Shown here: positions 57,500-64,000 of the stretch, piece after piece
Layout of the letters: each line of letters starts with the position of its first letter
How positions within the stretch are numbered: the first letter of the stretch is position 1
DNA from: Hyalangium ruber
GTDB lineage: Bacteria > Myxococcota > Myxococcia > Myxococcales > Myxococcaceae
Assembly (NCBI RefSeq): GCF_034259325.1
Contig: NZ_JAXIVS010000002.1
Coordinates: 558,001 to 622,000, forward strand
DNA: 64,000 bases
Reading direction: 5' to 3'
Notes under the pieces: model-generated
Database searches by the model: none
The model's input: the letters and a program-made list of their open reading frames with translations, nothing else
Told to the model about the DNA's origin: nothing
Translations under genes and position numbers: made by a program

Positions 57500-57506
57500 T
57501 CACAAA
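57500..57506 (+). promoter_or_regulatory. TCACAAA element upstream of precursor 3
   Basis: Plus-strand TCACAAA, with its 3' end 59 bases from the precursor 3 start, the same distance as for precursor 2. The flanks differ. Because precursor 2 and 3 are divergent, this is not one shared site but two copies 27 bases apart. Confidence 0.5.
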
Positions 57507-57564
57507 TCACGACGGGGTCCTCTACCGGAGCAACCCCTCGCAGGGCCTCACCAGGAGATGCACC

Positions 57565-57837
57565 ATGAAGAGAGAGCTGATCATCCGCGCGTGGAAGGAT
57601 CCGGAGTTCCGCGCCCGTCTGTCCACCGAGGAGCGCGACGCGCTGCCCGAGTCGCCGGCGGGCTACGCCCTCAGCGAGCTGGACGAGAGCCACCTGGCCG
57701 ACGTCGTGGGAGGCCGCATCGGACCGGATCAGGACCTCGGCGACTTCCCGCCCTGGGTCACCCCGTACATCCGGGTCAACCCGTTCGGCTGGCAGGAGCG
57801 CGCGACCGCCTTCAAGTTCGCCGCGCAGCGCTTCTGA
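57565..57837 (+). CDS. cysteine-free precursor 3 with the same leader
   Basis: 90 residues on the opposite strand, with AGGAG before the ATG. The leader is nearly the same as in precursors 1 and 2 (RAWKDPEFRARLS, ending VVGG), but leader Cys30 is Ser, and the core (51-90, starting RIGPDQDLGD) has no Cys and no Ser, with Thr66 and Thr81 as the only residues LanM could dehydrate. A lanthionine cannot form. Possibilities: a linear dehydrated peptide, a decoy, or a different modification of an aromatic-rich core (WVTPYIRVNPFGW). Divergent from precursor 2 across 157 bp; a hairpin follows (57861-57886). Confidence 0.8.
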   Translation: MKRELIIRAWKDPEFRARLSTEERDALPESPAGYALSELDESHLADVVGGRIGPDQDLGDFPPWVTPYIRVNPFGWQERATAFKFAAQRF

Positions 57838-57860
57838 GCGAGCACCGCCGCAGGCCCCGA

Positions 57861-57886
57861 ACGCCGCGCCCGAGCGGGTGCGGCGT
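57861..57886. terminator. bidirectional terminator between precursor 3 and the VWA gene
   Basis: Outer arms ACGCCGC and GCGGCGT plus inner arms CCCG and CGGG, with one G-U pair between them, make a near-continuous 12-bp stem. It lies 23 bases after the precursor 3 stop and 21 bases beyond the convergent VWA stop. Confidence 0.65.
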
Positions 57887-57907
57887 CCGGGTCTCTGCTC
57901 CAACGGA

Positions 57908-59314
57908 CTACGGAGTCGGCAGCGTGCAGGTCGCGGCTTGCGTCTGCACGTTGCTGAGGATGCCCTGCAGCGCCAGCTGGAGGGTCGCCGCGCTGTCGGC
58001 CGAGTAGTAGAGGCCGCCGCCCACCGCCGCCGTGTTCTTCAGCAGGTTGCTCTGGATGCCGAAGCCCACCGTGTGGACGGTCACGCGCTGCAGGCCCGCG
58101 GTGTCGAACTCTCCCACCACCGACGGGGTATTGCGCTGCAGGTCCTGCTGGGACAGCAGCCTGGCCACGTCGTCCAGGTAGTAGTTCGGGTTGTCATCGG
58201 TGTAGCTGGTCGAGCTGGTGCCCTTGTCGCGCCCGCTGCTGCTGTTGTAGCCACACCACTCCGTGTCCGGGCAGTAGACGGGCCCACCATTGAGGGTGCG
58301 CAGCTTGGTGACGACCGTCGCGTTGAGCGAGTCGCTGGTGGGCTCTCCATCGGTGATGATGACGACGGCGGAGTGCTGGCACTGCCAGCACACGCTGCGG
58401 CTCGAGGAGGTGAGCAGCGGGTTCTGGAAGCCCAGCGGGTAGGTGTAGCCCGTGCCGAAGCCGAACACGTCCCGGTACACCCCGTTATCCGAGGTGAAGT
58501 AGTAGCCGATGTTGAGCAGCGAGCGCGCCAGCGGCGTGCTGGTGTTGTAGGTCAGCGCGTTGAGATCCTGGACATAGTTGATGCGGTGCGAGTCAAAGGC
58601 ATAGGGGTCCGCCCGAGCCGCATCGCACGTGGCGTTCTGTCCCCTGCCCATGACCGTGTTGGGCGCCGAGTTGGAGAAGTAGCTGTAGCCGACCCGCGTC
58701 TGCTGCAGGTTCTTGATGACCTTCTTGAGCACCGCCCGCATCGTCACGTACTTGGGCGGGTTGAAGTTGAGGAAGCGGCCCGAGAAGATGAAGTTGGGGT
58801 TGCTCAGGTCCCCGTTGTTGACGGCTTCGGCCTCGGGCACCTTGTAGTAGCCCTTGAGGTCCAGACAGCTCATGCACCGGTTGTAATCGTTCGTGCGCGT
58901 GGTGTTCCAGTCGGGCACCTGCGACTGGCAGGCCTGCTCCTTCGAGCTCCAATAGGGCGTGGGGTTGCTGCTGTCGAGCCAGGCCATGTAGCCGTAGAAC
59001 TTGCTGTCCTGGAACAGGTTGGGGAAACCCGTGTCCGTGCCCAGCCCCGTGCCCACGTCCGGCACGGCGTAGACGGTGTCCGGGTGCCAGCCACGGCTCT
59101 CTTGCGCCGCATCCAGGCGCGGGTTGAAGCAGCCGTTCGTCGTGTTGTTGAAGAACTCGATGTGGTCGCTGGCGACGACCTGCGGCAGCTCCCGCATCGA
59201 GCCCGAGGTGTCGACGAGGAAGTGGATGTTCGGGGGAGCGGTCTGGGCGGATGCGGTGCCGGCCAGGCCGAGCAGCGCCAGCCCGACACACAGTCGATGG
59301 GACATGAGGTTCAT
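57908..59314 (-). CDS. secreted VWA protein, short paralog of PilY1 N-terminal part
   Basis: 468 residues from the ATG at 59314 (AGGAGAATCC upstream). Signal peptide (LCVGLALLGLAGTASAQ), then a von Willebrand A domain with MIDAS motif DTSGSM, GEPTSDS and a long conserved insertion (PDVGTGLGTDTGFPNLFQDSK). The sequence closely follows residues 1-520 of the upstream PilY1 throughout, but stops where the PilY1 beta-propeller would begin, and ends at ATCTLPTP. It lies 26 bases downstream of that gene, so it looks like a tandem duplication that kept only the metal-dependent adhesion domain. Role in pilus or adhesion is inferred. Confidence 0.8.
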   Translation of the reverse strand: MNLMSHRLCVGLALLGLAGTASAQTAPPNIHFLVDTSGSMRELPQVVASDHIEFFNNTTNGCFNPRLDAAQESRGWHPDTVYAVPDVGTGLGTDTGFPNLFQDSKFYGYMAWLDSSNPTPYWSSKEQACQSQVPDWNTTRTNDYNRCMSCLDLKGYYKVPEAEAVNNGDLSNPNFIFSGRFLNFNPPKYVTMRAVLKKVIKNLQQTRVGYSYFSNSAPNTVMGRGQNATCDAARADPYAFDSHRINYVQDLNALTYNTSTPLARSLLNIGYYFTSDNGVYRDVFGFGTGYTYPLGFQNPLLTSSSRSVCWQCQHSAVVIITDGEPTSDSLNATVVTKLRTLNGGPVYCPDTEWCGYNSSSGRDKGTSSTSYTDDNPNYYLDDVARLLSQQDLQRNTPSVVGEFDTAGLQRVTVHTVGFGIQSNLLKNTAAVGGGLYYSADSAATLQLALQGILSNVQTQAATCTLPTP

Positions 59315-59340
59315 TCGGATTCTCCTCTTGGGGGTTTCGA

Positions 59341-62300
59341 CTACGGGCTCACGGACACGGGGACGGAGATGAGCGGCCCCTGGCTTCCATCGCTGAGGCT
59401 CCGCGTCCAGAGCGGCGCGCTCAGGGTGACGTTCGTCACGTTCTGACCATTGAAGCTCACCTGGCGCACCGCCGCCTCGGGCAGGCTCACCTGGGTCGCG
59501 AAGCTCAGGTAGCGGGCCCGGGTGCCGGTATACGCGGAGACGAAGCCGGAGGCGCAGCTGGCCTTCCCGCTCACGAAGTCCGCCTGGTAGAGGTTCGAGT
59601 GGCGGTTGCCCACCATGCACGCCCCGGTCGAGGCGTTGTTGGGCACGAACGAATTCCAGAGCACACACCCGTTCACCACGGTGGCGCTGGTGCTGGTGCG
59701 CTCGGAGCCCTGGGCATACTGGACATACCAGCCCATGCCATTCGCCGGCGCCTCCAGCTCTTCCAGCCCCACGTTGCCGCTCGCGTCGAACTGGCTCACG
59801 TTCTGAAGGTCCGCGTCCGTGAGCATCTGGCTGTCGAACATGTCCGCCTCCGCATCGGTATTGAACGTGCGGCCCGGGGTGCCTCCTCCATAGCTCCAGA
59901 CGCTATAGAAGCGCTGGGGGTACGGCGCCACCGACCCGTTGAGGGCGTACTTCGTCCGGCCGTCGGTCATCGCGCGGCAGAGCCAGGTGGAAGAGGTGCC
60001 ATCACACAGGTAGTCGAACGTCCCCACGTCGTTGCTCGAGCACGTGCCCCCGGAATCATGGTCCCAGTTCAGCCGCACCCGCGCGCTGGCACACGAGGCG
60101 CCCGAAGAGCCCTGGATCGCCGAACCGCTCCAGTAGCTGTAATTGAGGTAGGTGGCATTGGTCACCGACGTCGTGGAGCCGCCCCGGCTCACCTGGAGCG
60201 AGTTCTGTACGATGCAGCCCTGCTCCGCGCAGGCGCGCGGGTTGCCCAGCCGGCACGTCGTCCCCACCTCGTCCAGGTTCTGCCGGTCCCCGGTGCCCAC
60301 CAGGGTGCGAAGCGCCCCCGCCCACGGATGCACCACGTTGACGGCGATGGTGCTGAAGGGCCCGCGCAGGGCCTCGGGGCTGCCCGTCTGCCCCGGGTGG
60401 GCGACGCGGAAGGCCCGCGCCGCGTGCCAGTTGTCCACCCGCTGGCGGCTGGGGTTCCACGTGCCCGGCTGCCAGAAGCGCACCGTCCACAGCTGGCCGC
60501 CGTAGTCGCCCACCGTGGCGGTGTCGAACAGGCCGTCCGACTCGTTCACGCTATAGGTGTCGTTGCCCACGTCCGCCAGCGCCAGCCCCGCGCCGAGGGG
60601 GTAGCGCAGGAACTCGGAGCGGCTCTGCCCATCTCCGTGGAAGAAGCTCCACACGGTGTGGCCGGTGGCCACGTCCACCAGGGCCATGCCCCGGCCGCGG
60701 ACCTGGAGCGCGTCATAGCCGCCGTTGAGGCCCACCACCCAGCGCTCGCGCGCGGGCATCCCGCCCATGGACCAGGGCGTCTCGACCCCGCTGCCCCACT
60801 GCCCGTAGAGGTTGCGCAGGGCATCATCGGCCTCCGGCGACAGCGCCACCGGCCCCACCGGCGGCGGCTGGGGAGCGAAGTGGCTGGTGCTCTCGCCCAG
60901 CTGCAGGGCCAGCGGGTCGCACGGCTGCGGCCACATCCACAAGAAGTCGCCCGGAACGTTGGGCGAACGGACGTTGGACGGAATGTCCATGCCCACGCCC
61001 AGCAGGCGCGTGAGGTCCAGCGCGAAGCGATGCACCCCGCCCTTGCCCGTGCCCACCACGGCCACGGTGCGGAACTCGCCCGCCTGCTTCACCCCATCCG
61101 ACGGTCCGTCCACTCCGTCCAGCCACACCTCGCGCACCATGGCCGTGCCGTCCACGAAGGCGGCGTGCTTGCCCAGGTTGGGGCGCAGCTTGGGCAGCTG
61201 ATCCGGCGGCATGAAGGCCCACAGCTCCTCGCCCGTTCCCTCGTCGTACTGGAAGCGGCCTCCCGGGGTGACGACCCAGCCGGTGCTCTTGCCCCCGTGG
61301 AACGCGTGGAGCATGCCCCCGTTGGAGCCCACCAGGACGAGCTTGTCGCGATTCGACGCGCGGTAGACGTACTGCTCATAGGCGTCCCCCCACGGGCCAT
61401 TCGGGTAGAGCGGGCCCTGCTCATTCGGCGTCTGCCCGCTGAAGAGCGCGGGCAGGCACTGCCCGGAAGCCCCGCACTCGGCCTTCGGCATCGGCGGCTC
61501 CACGAGGATGGGCGCGGAGTGGAAGATGTCGCCGAGCAGGAACGGCCGGTCATAGTCGCGCAGGGCCGGATCCGGGTTGAGGGCGTCCGCGCCGCGGTAC
61601 CAGCGGATGACGAGGCGGGCACAGTCCAGGGGCGTCAGCGAGGACACCCCGAGCAGCACCGCCAGGTCGTTGCACACGGTCGGGTTCTGGCTGATGCCCA
61701 GCGAGTCCATCAGCAGCGAGGCATTGGCCTCCGTGAACGCCACGGGCGAGTCCCTCCGGTCCAGCTTCTGGTCCCCGTTGGTGTCCACGAGCGTGTAGAT
61801 GCGGCGCGTCTTCCATCGCATGGGAGAGGTCGCACCCGTTGGGCGCAGCTTCTGGCCCGCCTCCCAGTACGGCTGGGCGGGAACGTTGGGCGAGAACAGC
61901 TTCACGAAGCCCCCATCAGGGCTCTCGATGACCGGCTCCCCCGTGGCATCCACCAGGTGCGTGTCCTCACAATCGCCATCTCCGTTGAGATCGCCCATGC
62001 CGGGGCTGAGGGGATCACACCCCAGCTCCCGCTCCACGGCGGACTTGAAGCGGTAGAGGAACCCCTGCCAGGGATTGCTCCCCGGGGCGGTCTTCAGTCG
62101 GGGAATGAGGGCCGCGCTCAGGCCCGCCGCGGGCTGGAGCTCCACGGCCGGCGCCGCCAGGGCGACGGGCTGCGAAGGCGAACGCGTCACGCCGAGCAGT
62201 TCCAGCAGCGCCTGCTTGAGCGAGGCGCTGTCCTCGGCCGTGTAATACAAGCCGTTGCCCACCTGCGCCGTGTTCCGGAGCAGGTTGCTGTTGATGCCAA

Positions 62301-63660
62301 AGCCCACCGTGTGGATGGTCAGGCTCTGCCGGCCGGCGGTGTTGAAGTCGCCCACCACGGCAGGCGTGTTGCGCTGTAGATCCTGGGTGGCCAGCATCTT
62401 GGCCACGTCATCCAGGAGGTAGTTCGGGTTGTCGTCCGTGTAGCTGGCGAGATTGGTGCCCCGGTCGCGCCCAGTGGTGGAGTTGGAGCCGCACCACGCG
62501 GAGTCCGGGCAGTAGACGGGCCCACCATTGAGGATGCGCAGCTTGCTGACGACGGTGTTGTGGAGGTTGTCACCGGTGGGCTCGCCATCGGTGATGATGA
62601 CCACGGAGGTGGACTGGCATCCCCAGCACACGCTGCGGCCCGGCGAGGTGAGCGAGCCGTTTCGGAACGCGCTCGGGTACATGTAGCCCGTGCCGAAGCC
62701 GAACACGTCCCGGTACACCCCATCATCCGAGGTGAAGTAGTAGCCGATGTTGAGCAGCGAGCGCGCCAGGGGGGTGCCCGTGGTGAAACCCAGGCCGTTG
62801 ATGGCGTTGATGTAGCTGCCGCGGTAGGCATCGAAGGCGTTGGGGTTGAGGAGCGTCTGGTCGCAGGATGGGTTCTGACGCTGCCGCAGCTCGGTATTCG
62901 CAGTGGTGTTGCTGAAGATGCTGAAGCCGACGCGCGAGCCTTGGAGATCCTTGAGGACCTGCTTGAGCACCGCCCGCATCGTCACGTACTTGGGCGGGTT
63001 GAAGTTGAGGAAGCGGCCCCAGAGGATGAAGTCGAGATTGCTCACATCCCCGCTGTTGTTCGCATACGCCTCCGGCAGCTTGTAATAGCCCCGGGTGCTC
63101 AGGCAGCTCAGGCACCGGATGTAGTCAGTCGCGCGCGAGCTGTTCCAGTTGGGTATCCGCTCCTGGCATGCCTGCTCCTTCGAGGCCCAGTTCGGGGAGG
63201 GGTTCGAGCTGTCTCCCCAGGTCATGTACCCGTAGAACTTGCTGTCCTGGAACAGGTTGGGAAAGCCCGTGTCGGCGCCCAGGCCCGTCCCCACATCCGG
63301 CACGGGATAGAGAATTGCGGGGTCCCAGCCGCGACTGAGCTGGAAGGCATCCAGCTTCGGGTTGGAGCACCCGTTGATGGTGCTGTTGAAGAACGCGACG
63401 TGGTCAGCGTTGGTGACCTGCGGCAGCTCCCGCATCGACCCCGACGTGTCGACGAGGAAGTGGACGTTGGGCGGCGTGGCGGGAGTGACCAGCTGGCGCT
63501 CGTCCCCCGATGGCTCCTTGCTGGTGAGCACATCCTGAATGAGCGACGTGGTGAGCTGACAACAGGCCGCGCTGTTCTGGTTCGTACCGAGCTGCGCGGA
63601 GGCAACACCCGCCACCCCCAGCAGCACCAGCCCCAGGCAGACATTCCGCAGACGCTTCAT
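59341..63660 (-). CDS. pilY1: PilY1-type pilus tip/adhesion protein
   Basis: 1439 residues. Signal peptide (VCLGLVLLGVAGVASAQ); VWA domain (about 65-500) with DTSGSM and DGEPTGD; then the PilY1/PilC C-terminal beta-propeller with FLLGDIFHSAPILVEPP and NRDKLVLVGSNGGMLHAFHGG, the family hallmark. Two EF-hand-like calcium loops are visible: DLNGDGDCED (about 552-561) and DTNGDQKLDRRD (about 624-635). PilY1 sits on the tip of type IV pili and helps pilus assembly and surface adhesion, in a calcium-dependent way in Pseudomonas. Minor pilin genes, usually next to it in Myxococcus, are not in the window. First gene of an operon with the VWA paralog. Confidence 0.9.
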   Translation of the reverse strand: MKRLRNVCLGLVLLGVAGVASAQLGTNQNSAACCQLTTSLIQDVLTSKEPSGDERQLVTPATPPNVHFLVDTSGSMRELPQVTNADHVAFFNSTINGCSNPKLDAFQLSRGWDPAILYPVPDVGTGLGADTGFPNLFQDSKFYGYMTWGDSSNPSPNWASKEQACQERIPNWNSSRATDYIRCLSCLSTRGYYKLPEAYANNSGDVSNLDFILWGRFLNFNPPKYVTMRAVLKQVLKDLQGSRVGFSIFSNTTANTELRQRQNPSCDQTLLNPNAFDAYRGSYINAINGLGFTTGTPLARSLLNIGYYFTSDDGVYRDVFGFGTGYMYPSAFRNGSLTSPGRSVCWGCQSTSVVIITDGEPTGDNLHNTVVSKLRILNGGPVYCPDSAWCGSNSTTGRDRGTNLASYTDDNPNYLLDDVAKMLATQDLQRNTPAVVGDFNTAGRQSLTIHTVGFGINSNLLRNTAQVGNGLYYTAEDSASLKQALLELLGVTRSPSQPVALAAPAVELQPAAGLSAALIPRLKTAPGSNPWQGFLYRFKSAVERELGCDPLSPGMGDLNGDGDCEDTHLVDATGEPVIESPDGGFVKLFSPNVPAQPYWEAGQKLRPTGATSPMRWKTRRIYTLVDTNGDQKLDRRDSPVAFTEANASLLMDSLGISQNPTVCNDLAVLLGVSSLTPLDCARLVIRWYRGADALNPDPALRDYDRPFLLGDIFHSAPILVEPPMPKAECGASGQCLPALFSGQTPNEQGPLYPNGPWGDAYEQYVYRASNRDKLVLVGSNGGMLHAFHGGKSTGWVVTPGGRFQYDEGTGEELWAFMPPDQLPKLRPNLGKHAAFVDGTAMVREVWLDGVDGPSDGVKQAGEFRTVAVVGTGKGGVHRFALDLTRLLGVGMDIPSNVRSPNVPGDFLWMWPQPCDPLALQLGESTSHFAPQPPPVGPVALSPEADDALRNLYGQWGSGVETPWSMGGMPARERWVVGLNGGYDALQVRGRGMALVDVATGHTVWSFFHGDGQSRSEFLRYPLGAGLALADVGNDTYSVNESDGLFDTATVGDYGGQLWTVRFWQPGTWNPSRQRVDNWHAARAFRVAHPGQTGSPEALRGPFSTIAVNVVHPWAGALRTLVGTGDRQNLDEVGTTCRLGNPRACAEQGCIVQNSLQVSRGGSTTSVTNATYLNYSYWSGSAIQGSSGASCASARVRLNWDHDSGGTCSSNDVGTFDYLCDGTSSTWLCRAMTDGRTKYALNGSVAPYPQRFYSVWSYGGGTPGRTFNTDAEADMFDSQMLTDADLQNVSQFDASGNVGLEELEAPANGMGWYVQYAQGSERTSTSATVVNGCVLWNSFVPNNASTGACMVGNRHSNLYQADFVSGKASCASGFVSAYTGTRARYLSFATQVSLPEAAVRQVSFNGQNVTNVTLSAPLWTRSLSDGSQGPLISVPVSVSP

Positions 63661-63770
63661 CGAAGACCCCCAATGCCTTGAACGGAGTGCTAGGTCTCAC
63701 ACTCCCGTTAAGATGGGAATCCTGTTTTTACTGAGCTATCAGTGGATTCTGGCTTGACTGTGGGTCCGGA
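63661..63770. promoter_or_regulatory. A+T-richer region upstream of pilY1
   Basis: This 110-base gap contains a patch that stands out against the GC-rich surroundings (about 63702-63760, with GTTTTTACTGAGC), the likely place of the pilY1 promoter. No -10/-35 or sigma-54 site could be assigned with confidence. Confidence 0.35.
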
Positions 63771-64000
63771 TCAGCCTCCGCGCCTGGTCATGTCGAAGAG
63801 GGCGCGGGCCTGCGGGCCGAGGAAGCCATCGAAGCCGGCGGAGCGCTGGGCGATCTCGAAGTAGGCGTAGGGCCAGGTGCGAGTGCCGCCGCCCTTGAGC
63901 GCCACCGGCAGCGGCGCCGCGTGTGTGGCCGTCTGCCGCAGGGACGTACCCACGGCGCCTTCGATGTCGGCCTTCATCGGCACACCGGCCTCGCGCATGC
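63771..64000 (-). CDS. C-terminal end of an unknown protein (cut by window edge)
   Basis: The open frame enters from the right edge and stops at 63771. About 76 residues are visible, with no recognised motif (THAAPLPVALKGGG, YAYFEIAQRSAGFDGFLG). A Met at 63998 would be too close to the edge to call the start. It lies upstream of pilY1 in the same direction across 110 bp. Confidence 0.5.
   Translation of the reverse strand, partial: MREAGVPMKADIEGAVGTSLRQTATHAAPLPVALKGGGTRTWPYAYFEIAQRSAGFDGFLGPQARALFDMTRRGG

Overview
The window looks like a chromosomal segment of a myxobacterium (Myxococcota, most like the Cystobacter/Archangium/Stigmatella side; the genus is my inference). The reasons are: very high G+C with strong GC3 bias; dense coding with little intergenic space; an FHA protein of the sigma-54 activator type; two large GAF/PAS histidine kinases; a eukaryotic-type Ser/Thr kinase fused to an AAA ATPase and TPR-like helices; a MYXO-CTERM-like tail; many outer-membrane lipoproteins; a SitA-like lipoprotein toxin; and a PilY1-type pilus protein. 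No rRNA, tRNA, CRISPR array or insertion sequence was seen.

Layout. 1-8.3 kb: FHA regulator (cut by the left edge), RimK-like ligase, DsbA-family protein, a zinc-ribbon membrane protein, two lipoproteins, and a TolB-like propeller co-transcribed with a multidomain peptidoglycan amidase. 8.5-12.5 kb: metallophosphoesterase, then a compact graspetide locus (a 72-residue precursor with two TTxxxxEE cores, divergent from an ATP-grasp ligase), then Kup. 12.7-22 kb: GAF/PAS histidine kinase, small secreted protein, Sel1 protein, S9 peptidase, and a SitA-like toxin with its presumed immunity gene. 22-28 kb: acyl desaturase, three tandem paralogous envelope proteins of unknown function, and a TetR/hydrolase operon with two matching operator sites. 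28-30.2 kb: a two-gene clock-like operon, receiver-KaiB followed by KaiC.

30-46 kb: MYXO-CTERM protein, truncated haemoglobin with a 5'-3' exonuclease, a kinase-like gene that lacks its catalytic core, an MBOAT/SGNH-type acyltransfer pair, a Na+/H+ antiporter, DUF4398-like and OmpA lipoproteins, an acetyltransferase, a secreted papain-fold toxin candidate with overlapping immunity candidate, and a second S9 peptidase. 46.7-53.4 kb: a second histidine kinase and the 1320-residue kinase/ATPase. 53.4-57.9 kb: a class II lanthipeptide locus, with LanM and three precursor genes sharing one leader; the third has no cysteine. 57.9-63.7 kb: PilY1 and a shorter paralog containing only its VWA part.

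The points most worth following are the two RiPP loci (neither has an obvious transporter or protease in the window), the cysteine-free precursor, the TCACAAA element upstream of all three lanthipeptide precursors, the receiver-KaiB/KaiC operon, and the two toxin/immunity pairs. Function calls rest on visible motifs and family knowledge; no database search was run.
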